DNA of 64,000 bases from Tethya wilhelma (GCA_964030475.1 CAXIPT010000002.1:14781095-14845094); one strand, 5' to 3'; numbered from the stretch's first letter, positions 21,781-32,794 are shown. Numbers and translations are program-made. The notes: generated by a model not told the origin, from the sequence alone.

Positions 21781-21954
21781 TTCAGGAGAGCTGCGGAGTC
21801 ATGCCTTTCAGACAGGTGTAACTCTGCAACCCCAGGCTTAGCATGATTAAATGTTATATTTTTGTCTTCTTAGCTAAAGAAGAACCTGAACACAGAGAAC
21901 AAGAAGATAGGACAGAACTTGGGGCACTGCTTACTGGCAATAGATTCCAAATAA

Positions 21955-22411
21955 AGTGCACTTGAATATGGAAAGAGTCATTAGGCTTGCTAGCTTATGA
22001 ATAATGCAAGAGTTTAGAAATTAATGGCCGCCATATGGAGAAGGCGCTTCTTGCTTTGTATCTAGCAACTCAATGCATATGAGAGACACAAAAAACCGTT
22101 GGCAAAAGCAACTGTCCCTAGGAAACTAAGTTTGTTTGTTTGTTCAAGAATCAGCTTCTAAAAGTGAACAGTCCCTGAGAAAAGTTGAGCCAAGATAAAG
22201 AAGAAGATGGAGAAAATTGGAGGTTTGGCTTAGTACTTTAGCAATGGTTTCAGGCCATGTTTTAGAAAGAAAAAGAGCTAAACTTAGTAATAGCTTAACA
22301 AGCGTTTTAGTGCCAAGCGCTTAGATTTTGCAGAGTTATTCACGTGAATATTTGTATTGCACTAATGGGCCATCTGTGCCATGCCTATGTACCCAGTACT
22401 ACTATACTGTA
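21955..22411 (-). repeat. Repeat B, copy 3 (inverted)
   Basis: Full-length inverted B copy ending in a mutated hairpin tip (CCCAGTACTACTATACTG). Confidence 0.75.
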
Positions 22412-23184
22412 AGCCGTGCCTGTACTGATTACAATGTTACTAACTATTTTTTTTTACAAATCACTAACTAATAATACATCAAACTATCTAGTCAGTCCAA
22501 AAAAAGAACACAAAAAGGCCACAAAAGCAACTTTATTATTGGAGACTTGGAGGGCTGGATAAGACTGCAACCCTAACAATTGAATTCAGCACACTAAGAT
22601 GATTCAAATGATATCCATTTTTTTTTTTTTTTGACAATGTAGGGGACCACAATCATATATGAAAATATTCACAATACACAGGTGCTCTAAATCAAAGCAA
22701 CTCTTATTTTTCAGGTGCTCTAAATCAAAGCAACTCTTATTTCTCAAATTTTCGATTAAACATGGTAATCTATATATCATTTAAAAGCACTTCTTATGCT
22801 AACTAGTTAGATGGAAATCTAGCTGTCAGTGTGTACAGTGTAGCTGTCCATTCAGCTGGGAACAAGGCTGTGTCAGTGAAGAAATCTGCAACTAGCTATA
22901 ACTAGGCTGAGCTTACTGTAAGTGGCAGTGCTGTTAGACTAAAAGCAGCAACTTGAAAGACTTTTCGACGTGCAAGTGCGCGCGTCCAGCTCTTGCTCTT
23001 TGTTTGCGTGCGCGCGTGTAAATAGAAATACCATAAGTCTGAGGCTTAGATCTTTATAAATTTTTTGGCTTTCGTGTTATTCGAGCAGCTTAGCTATTTC
23101 CGGTTTGGTCAACGTCATGCAGCAGGCATTACACTTCCTCAGTGTTTCACCATTCCACTGGGGCTCGCTCAGGCTCACCCCAAT
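22412..23184. other. No gene; short direct repeat and T-run
   Basis: A T-run at about 22617-22632 and a tandem duplication of about 33 bases beginning CAGGTGCTCTAAATC (22680-22745). No gene recognised. Confidence 0.5.
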
Positions 23185-23393
23185 AGACCTTACCCATAGC
23201 CGCGTGCGCCTCCACTTGGCGGCAAAATTTGAGCCAATGTGGAGGTGGCTCAAATCAGAGATGGCTGCTTTCACTTAACTTTTGAGTGTTTTTTTTTTCA
23301 TAACATAATGCATGACAGTTGCCAGTGTACAAATGAAACTTGTTTCTACGGAAATTTATCGTTTCTACGAAATTGTGCCGTGAAAGAATATGC
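23185..23393 (+). repeat. Repeat A, copy 4 (cut at an n)
   Basis: Matches repeat A copy 3 up to GTGAAAGAATATGC and stops exactly at the n at 23394, where transposon coding sequence begins mid-gene. Confidence 0.75.
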
Positions 23394-23394
23394 N

Positions 23395-23718
23395 GCCCAT
23401 GCTACATGGTTTAACTTTGGCAAAGGTGAGAAACTAGTTGACGGGAAGTTAACACTATTTGATCACCCTAATGAAGTGTGGGTACGACATACCTACGATC
23501 CTGCAGAGACTCCACAAAGAGTCTCGTTTGCCAAAAAGAGAGGTATCCAAGGTGGAATGGATTGTATTCCTCCACCTCTCTATGAACGATATCCAATACC
23601 AATAAAGAAAGCGAAAGCAGACGATGTAAAATCTTTGGTTTCAAAGTATGTTCCTGCATCTCTTCAACTTTTTTACTCCGAGCTGCCTACTGTGGACGGA
23701 GATTCTGTCAGTGATTAA
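23395..23718 (+). CDS. DUF7869-like C-terminal fragment (copy 2)
   Basis: Carries the last 107 codons of the plus-strand transposon gene, from AHATWFNFGKGEKLVDG to the TAA. It appears identical to the end of copy 1 (13119-14267). The PHD finger and catalytic region are absent because the sequence starts at an n joint. Confidence 0.65.
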   Translation, partial: AHATWFNFGKGEKLVDGKLTLFDHPNEVWVRHTYDPAETPQRVSFAKKRGIQGGMDCIPPPLYERYPIPIKKAKADDVKSLVSKYVPASLQLFYSELPTVDGDSVSD

Positions 23719-23946
23719 TTTATATTGTTCACAACTTTTTGTGTAGTTACACAGTCCATATATACCAGTGATTTGCCTTAGACAGCAATTATATAAATTT
23801 TTCAATATCTGTTTATAATGAACTTCAAACAATTACAGTATACTGTGTATGTTTTACTTCATCTTTCTAGAACACAACAATTCTGTACAATAATATTATA
23901 GTCATCAAATAATAATGTAAATCCAGCAATAGTTCGAAACACAATG

Positions 23947-25086
23947 TCATTTAACATGTGACTGTGAGGATGATTGTGCTGTATGGTTTTCCCAAGATTT
24001 CAGCTGGTCTTTCTTGAAAGCGTTGTAACCAGATTGAGCAAATTCTTTGTGAGTTTCAAGTTGTTCTTCTAGATCCATACTGCTTTCACCAGTACATCTT
24101 GCATCCTCTATTTTGGATTTAAGTGAGTCACATGTGTCACACATATCTGACCTGGGATAACCAAAATAAATGTTAAACTCTGTCACAAAGATATCATGGT
24201 AGAAGTGTTGTGTTACAACAGGTTTAGGTAGTGCTTGTTGTGGTTCATGAGCCAAGAGTCGTTTGTGATTCTCTTCCTGCTTTTTAATGAATTCAGGATC
24301 ATGTTTCTCAAGAAAATCTTTATACAAACGAGCAATAGACAATTCTGGAGATAAATATACCCTATCAGAGTTACTGGAGCGTGAGTAATGGCTGCTTCGG
24401 GCTGGGAAGGAACGTATGTGCTCTCTGATTAATTCACGAATATCTTCACTCACTTGCTTATGGTTACTATGTTTTCCGCGTCTGTCCCACACAATAGTTT
24501 CCTCCTTAGCACTTGTAATTTTCTCACGTAGCACACGTAGACGTTTGCGTCCAAATCCAAATACAGCACAGAATGCCTTCTGGCAAATTTTTACATTTAT
24601 ACCCTGTTCGTTGTGAATGCTGTATTCAAAACTGAAGTGGCTGTCTTCAGCACGTGGTCTACCTAAACGCTTTCCATTGGTAGTTAAGGTGGGCGTAGAC
24701 TTACGCTTGTGTCCACTGGTTTTTTTGGTTGGTTTTCGATACAAGAGCCCATTTAACTGTTGCTCATAGTAGAGAGCTTCAAAATCTCCTCTAACTTTGG
24801 TTAAGTGGGTAAGCAAAAATTGCTTGAGGCACTCTCTCTTACAACAAGCTCCTAGAGAGGAAATGTCAGAATGTGGAGCATTTTCCCTCAATCCTGGTTT
24901 TTTTGTGTGCTTCCATTGGTCAGGATTTCTTTTCCTTTTTCTACCTTTTCTTGACTCTTCATGCTCCTCCTGAACTTCTACTGTTTCTCCAACATCAGGA
25001 TCATACAGGAAGCTCATTTCAGCTTCAGAGTGAGAACGAGAAGTTCCTGCAGCCATGCATTGAACGCATTGAGTTAAACTGCCCAC
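23947..25086 (-). CDS. DUF7869-type N-terminal half (copy 2), 379 aa
   Basis: Open and almost identical to the 376-codon frame at 14496-15626, with the same motif order (KICQKAFCAVFGFGRKRLRVL, IREHIRSFPARSSHYSR, YPRSDMCDTCDSLK). It keeps three residues lost from copy 1 in the acidic region and differs at a handful of positions. Preservation of this frame in both copies argues for recent mobility. Whether the split form is functional cannot be judged here. Confidence 0.7.
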   Translation of the reverse strand: MGSLTQCVQCMAAGTSRSHSEAEMSFLYDPDVGETVEVQEEHEESRKGRKRKRNPDQWKHTKKPGLRENAPHSDISSLGACCKRECLKQFLLTHLTKVRGDFEALYYEQQLNGLLYRKPTKKTSGHKRKSTPTLTTNGKRLGRPRAEDSHFSFEYSIHNEQGINVKICQKAFCAVFGFGRKRLRVLREKITSAKEETIVWDRRGKHSNHKQVSEDIRELIREHIRSFPARSSHYSRSSNSDRVYLSPELSIARLYKDFLEKHDPEFIKKQEENHKRLLAHEPQQALPKPVVTQHFYHDIFVTEFNIYFGYPRSDMCDTCDSLKSKIEDARCTGESSMDLEEQLETHKEFAQSGYNAFKKDQLKSWENHTAQSSSQSHVK

Positions 25087-25223
25087 AGTAGCTCAGTTAC
25101 TTGCCCGCTCGAGTTCTAATTGATGCCCATGCAACTTGGATGATAGCTGAGTCTATCTGAAGTTCAATCTCAATTTCCACCCGGATGCGTTTAATTGCCC
25201 TTTTCCCCCGGAGGCCTTCAATT

Positions 25224-25680
25224 TGAGTAAGGTTAAAACATGATACCAATTTAATGATAATAACGTTAAGTAAAAATTAGAAGTAGTAAGAAAATCTACA
25301 TTAAAATTACCAAGAAGAATAAGATTTTGGGGTAGAGAAATAAAACGATTAGAGTATAACTCATAAAAAATAGTGACATTTGAGCTGCAGCTGGGAGCTC
25401 TGTAAAACAAGGCAATACAAAGACTACGAGGACTAATTGTAACAACTAGTAGTTCCTGCCTTGGAACAAGACTGAGCAAGAAAAAAAGTCTTTGACATAA
25501 ATTAAAACTCCACTTCCTTGTCTGTTTTGATCTAGCCTATTCACATTATAGCCCTGGATTAGGATCCCAGAATCCTGAATAGTATTGTCTAGCCATGTTT
25601 CTACCAAACAGACAATATCAAGAAAGTGTAATTCGTAAAGCTTTGGTAGCAAACTACGAACATTAAAATACAAAATGCTG
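25224..25680 (-). pseudogene. Second LINE, 5' part of the endonuclease
   Basis: Reading the minus strand: MYFNVRSLLPKLYEL, DIVCLVETWLDNTIQDSG, QGSGVLIYVKD, a frameshift near 25450, then ELLVVTISPRSLCIALFYRAP and LILLGNFNVDF, ending in FNLTQ at the transposon. These are the first endonuclease blocks of a CR1-like LINE. They join in register to TEPTRV at 12927, so both segments appear to be one LINE copy. Nothing recognisable as ORF1 follows upstream. Confidence 0.7.
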
Positions 25681-25791
25681 TTTGTATTTTAGATTTGAAA
25701 GTTTGAAATGGAGTTTGAGTTTGATATGAGCTTTCACCCAACACTGAGCATGTATGCATACTTAAAAAACTTTCAGACTCTGCATTCCCAG

Positions 25792-25889
25792 AGGAGGTTC
25801 AACACAATTAACCTTTCCGTAATGAGGTCACTTGTAATAGGTAGTGAATGAGCAGCTAATTACATTCTAAAGGCCATGTGGAGAAGAAT
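25792..25889 (+). repeat. Repeat C, copy 1 (terminal inverted repeat type)
   Basis: About 98 bp from AGAGGAGGTTCAACACAATT to GTGGAGAAGAAT, matching the two ends of the element at 32687-44160. It is cut at the n at 25890. Confidence 0.75.
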
Positions 25890-25890
25890 N

Positions 25891-26064
25891 TGGGATCTTT
25901 TCCGATTGATGTACTATGGTTTTCTGGGACTCTGCAGTGATTTTACCTCGAGACATACATCGGAATACTACATTGTACCCGTACGTGTCAATGGAAGTGC
26001 CATTGAGTCTCTCTTCAGTAGATTTAAGTACAGTGCTGATGGCAATTTGTCAGCTGTAAACTGA
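25891..26064 (+). pseudogene. Short transposase-like C-terminal fragment
   Basis: Reads WDLFRLMYYGFLGLCSDF...YIVPVRVNGSAIESLFSRFK and YSADGNLSAVN, then stops. The N-G-S-A-I-E...F-S...K pattern recalls the C-terminal part of transposon-borne proteins in invertebrates, but the family is not established. It starts at an n joint, so its link to repeat C on the left is doubtful. Confidence 0.35.
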
Positions 26065-26269
26065 ATCATCCATGTCACGATTGTTGACAGCAAATCAGGT
26101 TAACCAAACCTCAGAATATAGAAACAGTGAACTTAATGTAATGACAAAACTAAAGCGTAAGCAGTAACTATATAAAGTATATATATGCAAACAGTAACTA
26201 TATGTGTGTGTGTGTGTAATAATAATGTGCTAATAATCAGTTGTAATGTATATAATCATCATCATTGTA

Positions 26270-27421
26270 TTAATTATCAGTGTTCTTTTTTGCAGCATGT
26301 GGTTTCAATTCGTCACGTAAATTTAAAGTTATAGATGTTCCTGATCCTCGTTCCCAGCTGGTTTGCATGTCCTTTTTCCTTAAATTAACCATTTTATCGA
26401 ACAGCAAACTGTAAACCTCTCGCTTTGTATCACTGCTAAATGAAGGAAATGTTTTGGAAAATGTAGCATAGAGACACTCTTTATGTGAATCCATACTATC
26501 TGTAATTTTTTTGAATGCATTTTCACCATGTTTTTCAAAGATATTTCGGGTGATTTCTTTCCTCACAACAGAATCAAATTGCTTCAGAAAACCAAACAAC
26601 TTGTTATTTGGAAAGAGCATACCACCTTCATCACATGATGGTAACAAATGGTGATAATGGTATTTATCAGTTGCAGTCATACACATATCATTAACCAACT
26701 GTATTATTTCTTCGAGATGAATAGCTTTGTCTGAGCCTCTTCGTTTAGCCTTTTCAAATTCTCTCTTTTTCACACTCATAATCCTACACAACTGACTTCC
26801 ACACATACGAATAAGTGGCCGCATTTCATTTTCAGGTGACTCTGCAGATTCTAATGACTGGTTGCCAGTGAGATGAGGTTCAGAGATAGAGTTAGAGCTT
26901 TACTATGTTCATCATGGTATACCAACTTTGCAAATGCATGTAACATTGAAAATTGTGTCTCTTTGTCAATGCCATTACTTTGACCCATGTTCACTGCTGT
27001 CACTAGTGATAGCCATGCATTTGTGACAGGTTGTGTTGCAATATCACAATACTCATCATCGACTATTTGTGCATCATTATCATATTGTAGGTAGACAAAA
27101 GCTGCCACAGATCGTATGTAGTCATGCCAGTGAATTTGCAACTGCATGTAACTATTCTTTCCATGAAATGAAACCAACAGGTCAGAATATTTCTGACACA
27201 GACTACTAATTAAACTCTCAAACTCTGTACCATGCTCTTGTTCCACAACTTGCAAAAAATTTCGCCTCTGGGTACAGTTCCAGTTGTGGAAGTTTAGAAA
27301 CTTCCTCCAGAATAGATACAGAAAGTTCTCTTACATTTGTCTCTGCCATGATGCCCTCTGCAACTCTCTTGACCTCTTTCTTGGTCAGTTTTTTACCTTG
27401 CTGCTTCTTCCTCTTAGACAT
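26270..27421 (-). pseudogene. Uncharacterised basic protein gene, two frameshifts
   Basis: From ATG 27421 the sequence reads MSKRKKQQGKKLTKKEVKRV, a strongly basic start, and SILEEVSKLPQLELYPEAKF. Near 27255 the frame shifts to QVVEQEHGTEFESLISSL, IHWHDYIRSVAAFVYLQYDN and MGQSNGIDKETQFSMLHAFAKLVYHD. Near 26870 it shifts again to HLTGNQSLESAES, MCGSQLCRIMSVKKREFEKAK, YHYHHLLPSCDEGGMLFPNN and a C-terminus ending KKNTDN. It is mostly helical, with no recognised domain, membrane segment or signal peptide. Restricted sponge gene family, transposon cargo or a repaired-by-splicing gene are all possible. It lies downstream of a family-G fragment on the same strand. Confidence 0.5.
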
Positions 27422-27639
27422 CTTCTTTCACATACACGCGCGTAGTTTTCAGCCACGTGGCATGCAAGTTGATCGAAGCCATAACTTAACATGCGCTATG
27501 CAGCACTAATGATATTCATGCATCACACCCACTTATTGAACACGACAACGTGACATCATTTAGTCAAAATGCATATGCAATACTTCGTGTATGTTGCGTA
27601 CTCTCTCTAATACACTCTTGATACTATGCAAGCACTTAC

Positions 27640-28060
27640 TTGTTTAAGAGTGAAATTTTTCCCAACACAGTCACGTAGCACTGAGAAAAAGCATTCCAGT
27701 CGTTGATGCTCTAGGGTGCTCATGTGGAATATTGTTTGCTTCATTAAACAAGTGATGCCATATTCTTGTTTCAATGTCAGCAATCAAACCAATCAATGTC
27801 TCCCTTGTGAAGCCTCTGATATGATCAATTGGCCTGAATAAGTGTACAATATAAATAATTCCATTACACAAACAATGCACATCAGTGAACTATACATACC
27901 TGTCCACTTCAAGCAAACTGAAGTCAACTTTAGTTCTGTAATACCATGGCAATAAATCTTGACAAATGAAGTCAAGCAATTCCTTGAGGAATTTAATCCG
28001 CTCAGACTGTTGGTGACCTCTTTCATCAATTACTTGCCTCCAATTTCTAATAATTATGTG
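27640..28060 (-). pseudogene. Family G fragment 1 (two exons, frameshifted)
   Basis: Exon one (about 28055-27900) reads NWRQVIDERGHQQSERIKFL, DFICQDLLPWYY and FSLLEVDR, then a donor. Exon two reads PIDHIRGFTRETLIGLIADI, HEHPRASTT and, after a one-base shift, ECFFSVLRDCVGKNFTLKQ, ending at a clear GTAAGT near 27640. The same order of modules occurs at 34063-35003. Family function unknown. Confidence 0.55.
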
Positions 28061-28080
28061 AGGCTCCATGCGTAAACCGG

Positions 28081-28929
28081 ACGTTTGGGAATTTCCGCGA
28101 ATTTTGAGTTAGCTATTCCATGTGTATCTAGGTCTTCCAAGGAAGCGCATATCAAAATTTGATGAGCATAGCTATAGTAGTTTTCCAGATATAGCACTTG
28201 CAAGCAGCCCTGCCTCCACTCGTGGCTTCCTAGAAAAACGGTTGTAAAGTGGTTGCTAGGTAAACTATGGGCGGTCCGTATACTCTCTGTATCTTAATTA
28301 GATCTTATACTACATTACATCATCTGTAATTAATTTGATTGGTCAAATAGTGTAGAATACATAGACTTATTCTACAGGAAGTAGAGTCAAAATTTCTCTG
28401 CAGCATTTTTCACTTTTTCCCTAGAGAAGGCTAAGATTTCTGAAACAAAAGAGTGATGTTCGTAGCCAATCTCACAGTTTCTGAAATCGTAGTCCACTGT
28501 TTGGTAAAGGTCGACCGTCTCAACCACGTGACAAAAGGCTGACAGCTATATATACAGCTGGTTGAGCAGGCACAGACGACTTTAGCTGAAAAAGCTTTTT
28601 TGTTCAGTAAACAAATAGCGTAGGAAAATGGTATAGCAAGTCTTACTGTTTCTGAGAATACGTTCTGGTCATAGAGAAGGACGAACATTAAACGGTTGAT
28701 GACCAGTCGACTGTGGACGTGGATACCGTCTTCATCAAAAATGTGACCAGAAACAGTTAGGCGCTAGGCCTAACTACGGTCTCTTTTACAATCAGTGAAT
28801 AGCAACAGCATCCAGGAGCGTTTCTTTTTTGAAAAAGAAGAAAAATGGCAACCAACGACAATACGAGCCTTTATAAACAAACGGTTTCCTTGACAATCTA
28901 CTACTGCGCATGCGCACTAATGTAGTATT
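28081..28929. other. No gene recognised
   Basis: Contains loosely repeated TTTCTGAAAC/TTTCTGAGAA motifs around 28430-28690 but no supported gene. Confidence 0.4.
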
Positions 28930-29412
28930 CCCAGTACGGTAGTACTGGGTACATAGGAATGGCACGAATGCCCCATTAATGCAATACAAATATTCACGCG
29001 AATAACTCTACAAAAACTGAGCGCTTGGCACAAAAAAGGCTTCTTAAGCTACTATTTAGCTCTTTCTCTTTCTAACAAGCCTAAAAACATGGCCTAAAAC
29101 CATCGCTAAAGTACCTAACTAAAATATGCCAAACCTCCCTTTTTCTCCATCTTCTTCTTATTCTTCTATCTTGCGCTCATTTTTCTCTGAGAGCGCTTAC
29201 TTTCAGGAGCTGATTCTTGAACGAATAAACTTGGTTTCTTTGTCTTCAACCGCTTTTGGCATCGGTTATTCGTCTCTCTAGCTAAGTTGCTAGATACAAA
29301 ACGAAAAGCGCCTTCTCCGTATGGCAGCCATTAATTTCTATACTCATGAATAATTCATTAGCTACTTGAAAATCAAATTGACGACCCTTTCCACATATAC
29401 AAGTGTGCGCTA
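28930..29412 (+). repeat. Repeat B, copy 4
   Basis: Full-length B with the exact hairpin tip CCCAGTAC-GGTA-GTACTGGG at its start. Its tail (GACCCTTTCCACATATAC...) runs into the duplicated block below. Confidence 0.8.
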
Positions 29413-29557
29413 TTTAGAATTCATATATTTTGTGGCAGATTCTGCTATTCCCACTGCATGTAGTGTACTGGATACAAAACTCCACCATAGCCATTAGTTG
29501 CTTTAGAGAATTTGCTAGGGTATATACAAATATTAATTGCAGAAAAAAATAGAGCAA

Positions 29558-29817
29558 ACAAGTAGAAAAAACATTAGAAATGTAATGAGAACATAGGATT
29601 GTAAAAGTAAGCAAACAAGATAGGAATGGTGGTCGGATTGAGTGAAGAGTTCATTTTGTGTGTCTCAGTTATGTTCATATCCCTAGCTCAATGACATCGT
29701 GGACACAGGAATGAACTCTTCTCTCAATCTGACCACCATTCCTATCTTGTTTGCTTACTTTTTACGATTTGGCCATTCCTATGTTCTCATTACATTTCTA
29801 ATGTTTTTTCTACTTGT
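29558..29817. repeat. Palindrome, unit 1 (54-bp spacer, orientation 1)
   Basis: Left arm 29558-29655 (with a small deletion) and right arm 29710-29817 are inverted copies. The 54-base spacer 29656-29709 is the reverse complement of the spacer in unit 2 (31236-31289). Confidence 0.85.
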
Positions 29818-29827
29818 AAGTTAAATA

Positions 29828-29955
29828 GACTACACCCACTCGTAGATTTATGCGCCTTACGTAACCTCCTTGGTTGGATTAGCCCGAGGTGCAGCCGAGG
29901 GCTAACCACAACCGCGGAGGTATACATAGGCGCATAATCGGGGTGTAGTCTATCC
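29828..29955. repeat. Short foldback element in unit 1
   Basis: Ends ATAGACTACACCC and its inverse GGGTGTAGTCTAT, with further inverted blocks (ATGCGCC, AGCCC) inside. The same element is at 31408-31535 in unit 2. Confidence 0.7.
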
Positions 29956-30639
29956 TACACATGTACAGTACATGCTGAATATTAGCCATGTGGGGACTAA
30001 AATTATTTAGTGAGAAGCGAGTAGCTAGGTAAGAAGACCCAGGAGATGGCTACTGGACTAAAGGAGGTAAGCGCTTAGTAGTAGAGAGATAGATTCTAGG
30101 TACAGTAAGTTCTAAGAACTATAATAAGCCTCAAAATAACCCGTACGCGATCGCGTACAGGGAGAGGCAATACTTACAAGTAGCTGTATGTAAGCGCTTG
30201 GATTAGACAAGCACATATAAAGCTTTAGCTTACCTTTCTGTTCGTATGCTGTAGCAAAATTCTGTAATCAGTCGGCTTATAGACCACCAAGAACATTAAA
30301 TAACAATTCATTTTAGTGGCAGCTGCCTAGCTGATAAATATTCGCTACGGTCTGTTGCACAGCATAGCAACAGTTCTCCGTGTTAGCAACTAAATAAAAA
30401 TGAACAGAGCTAACAATACGGTCTCTATCTCTGCAACAGAAGCAGCTCCACCCCTCAAATTTTGCGGGGAGCATGCTGAGATGTAGCGTAAGGCATCTGT
30501 GTAGTCACGCAAAAACGCGAATTAAACACCATTTTACTCTAAAAACAATAATTTCCCAAACGACCGATTTTCACTTGGAGCCTCACATATGCACTAGGTG
30601 GTTGACTGACCAAACAAACGTTCGACATCCTGTACTGAC

Positions 30640-30748
30640 TGCTTCCTCTCTCCAGTCAATACAGGGTAAGTCAGACCTGCAGTAGGATCATGTAATGCAT
30701 TGACAAACTTCTCAAGGCCTATACAGTCAACAAGACCATGGCGAAGAC
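30640..30748 (-). pseudogene. Family G fragment 2 (exon cut at an n)
   Basis: Reads GLEKFVNALHDPTAGLTYPV and LTGERKQSVQDVERLFGQS, the same exon as in the copy ending at 32337. It is truncated at its 5' side by the n at 30749. Confidence 0.55.
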
Positions 30749-31127
30749 NAAAAGTTAATTAACATTCCATAGTCCAGTAGCAGGAAAACAAAGGCTCTGC
30801 AGATAAAAAAAAAGACAGGTTTCCCCCCTAAATCAATAGTGGTAAGTTTAGAAAAAGCTTCGGAATACTTCAGAAACCATCGCTTCTGGAGATATAAGAA
30901 AACCAATCAGTGACCTCATTAGACAAAGGTCAAGTGTGTCCTACCTCCTCTGGACCCTTTCCACATATACAAGTGTGCGCTATTTAGAATTCATATATTT
31001 TGTGGCAGATTCTGCTCTTCCCACTGCATGTAGTGTACTGGATACAAAACTCCACCATAGCCATTAGTTGCTTTAGAGAATTTGCTAGGGTATATACAAA
31101 TATTAATTGCAGAAAAAAATAGAGCAA

Positions 31128-31397
31128 ACAAGTAGAAAAAACATTAGAAATGTAATGAGAACATAGGAATGGCCAAATCGTAAAAAGTAAGCAAGCAAGA
31201 TAGGAATGGTGGTCAGATTGAGAGAAGAGTTCATTCCTGTGTCCACGATGTCATTGAGCTAGGGATATGAACATAACTGAGACACACAAAATGAACTCTT
31301 CACTCAATCCGACCACCATTCCTATCTTGTTTGCTTACTTTTTACGATTTGGCCATTCCTATGTTCTCATTACATTTCTAATGTTTTTTCTACTTGT
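31128..31397. repeat. Palindrome, unit 2 (54-bp spacer, orientation 2)
   Basis: Arms 31128-31235 and 31290-31397 (about 108 bp each) are inverted repeats around a 54-base spacer. Spacer and inner-arm substitutions are in the opposite orientation to unit 1. Confidence 0.85.
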
Positions 31398-31407
31398 AAG
31401 TTAAATA

Positions 31408-31535
31408 GACTACACCCACTCGTAGATTTATGCGCCTTACCTAACCTCCTTGGTTGGATTAGCCCGAGGTGCAGCTGAGGGCTAACCACAACCGCGGAGG
31501 TATACATAGGCGCATAATCGGGGTGTAGTCTATCC
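31408..31535. repeat. Short foldback element in unit 2
   Basis: Same element as 29828-29955, with ATAGACTACACCC ends. Confidence 0.7.
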
Positions 31536-32189
31536 TACACATGTACAGTAAATGCTGAATATTAGCCACGTGGGGACTAAAATTATTTAGTGAGAAGCGA
31601 GTAGCTAGGTAAGAAGACCCAGGAGATGGCTACTGGACTAAAGGAGGTAAGCGCTTAGTAGTAGAGAGATAGATTCTAGGTACAGTAAGTTCTAAGAACT
31701 ATAATAAGCCTCAAAATAACCCGTACGCAATCGCGTACAGGGAGAGGCAATACTTACAAGTAGCTGTATGTAAGCGCTTGGATTAGACAAGCACATATAA
31801 AGCTTTAGCTTACCTTTCTGTTCGTATGCTGTAGCAAAATTCTGTAATCAGTCGGCTTACAGAGCACCAAGAACATTAAATAACAATTCATTTTAGTGGC
31901 AGCTGCCTAGCTGATAAATATTCACTACGGTCTGTTGCACAGCATAGCAACAGTTCTCCGTGTTAGCAACTAAATAAAAATGAACAGAGCTAACAATACG
32001 GTCTCTATCTCTGCAACAGAAGCAGCTCCACCCCTCAAATTTTGCGGGGAGCATGCTGAGATGTAGCGTAAGGCATCTGTGTAGTAAAAAAATTCACGCA
32101 AAAACGCGAATTAAACACCATTTTACTCTAAAAACAATAATTTCCCAAACGATCGATTTTCACTTGGAGCCTCACATATGCACTAGGTG

Positions 32190-32678
32190 GTTGACTGACC
32201 AAACAAACGTTCGACATCCTGTACTGACTGCTTCCTCTCTCCAGTCAATACAGGGTAAGTCAGACCTGCAGTAGGATCATGTAATGCATTGACAAACTTC
32301 TCAAGGCCTATACAGTCAACAAGACCACGGCGAAGACTGTCAGCAATTCTCTACAATATTAATTTACACATAAGTAACATTGTCAACAGATCACCATTAC
32401 ATAATTATACCTTAAACACATGTCCTTCATCCTCCCTGTTACACAGCACTTGTTCTGTGTACTTGTTGACCTCAGGGACAAGTAGGTGTTCCTTAAATGG
32501 AATGCCTTTTCTACTGAAGTCCTGTATGCGACTGGTGAAGTCTAGTTATGCTAGTACTGATCGCATTTGGTCAGGGAACTCTTCTGTCTCACCTGTATGT
32601 ACATTAGTATTTATACAATCAGTGTATGTACAATTTTTAGGTAATTCCATGTGATTGGTCACCTTCTTTCCAGGGGTG
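32190..32678 (-). pseudogene. Family G gene 3, downstream exons
   Basis: Reading the minus strand: HPWKEG at the insertion point, an intron, then an exon GETEEFPDQMRSVLA, a stop (32546-32548), LDFTSRIQDFSRKGIPFKEH and PEVNKYTEQVL. A second intron is followed by RIADSLRRGLVDCIGLEKFV and LTYPVLTGERKQSVQDVERL. The upstream exons are at 44162-45135, beyond the 11.5-kb insertion. Acceptors are ACATACAG and TATTGTAG. Function unknown. Confidence 0.6.
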
Positions 32679-32686
32679 TTTTGTGT

Positions 32687-32794
32687 CAGAGGAGGTTCGA
32701 CACAATTAATGCTTCCGTAATGAGGTCACTTGTAATAGGTAGTGAATGAGCAGCTAATTACATTCCAAAGGCCACGTGGAGAAGAACGAAGCAA
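32687..32794 (+). repeat. Repeat C, copy 2 (left TIR)
   Basis: Left terminal inverted repeat of the 11.5-kb element, ending just before an ATG at 32796. It matches copies at 25792-25889 and, inverted, 44053-44160. Confidence 0.8.

Larger units (their letters stand above)
23395..25219. mobile_element. DUF7869-type transposon, copy 2 (left end missing)
   Basis: Nearly identical to 13944-15760. It begins mid-gene right after an n and ends in the same CCGGAGGCCTTC terminus followed by AATT (25220-25223). The right flank is LINE endonuclease sequence that continues the LINE to the left of copy 1. Confidence 0.75.
29385..30748. repeat. Duplicated block, unit 1
   Basis: Nearly identical to 30952-32337 apart from a few substitutions, small indels and an inverted palindromic centre. 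It stops exactly at the n at 30749, so it may be a second haplotype placed beside unit 2 rather than a true tandem copy. Confidence 0.85.
30952..32337. repeat. Duplicated block, unit 2
   Basis: Second unit of the block at 29385-30748. It continues to the right into family-G exons without an n. Left of it, 30900-30951 carries the end of a repeat-C-like sequence (...TACCTCCTCTGG). Confidence 0.85.

Noticed and set aside
28120..28929. Possible array of short direct repeats
   Set aside because: The TTTCTGA motifs are irregular in length and spacing, so no CRISPR-like or satellite array.
30473..30685. 70-codon plus ORF (and its copy at 32053-32274)
   Set aside because: Antisense to a family-G exon, whose motifs on the minus strand explain the conservation.
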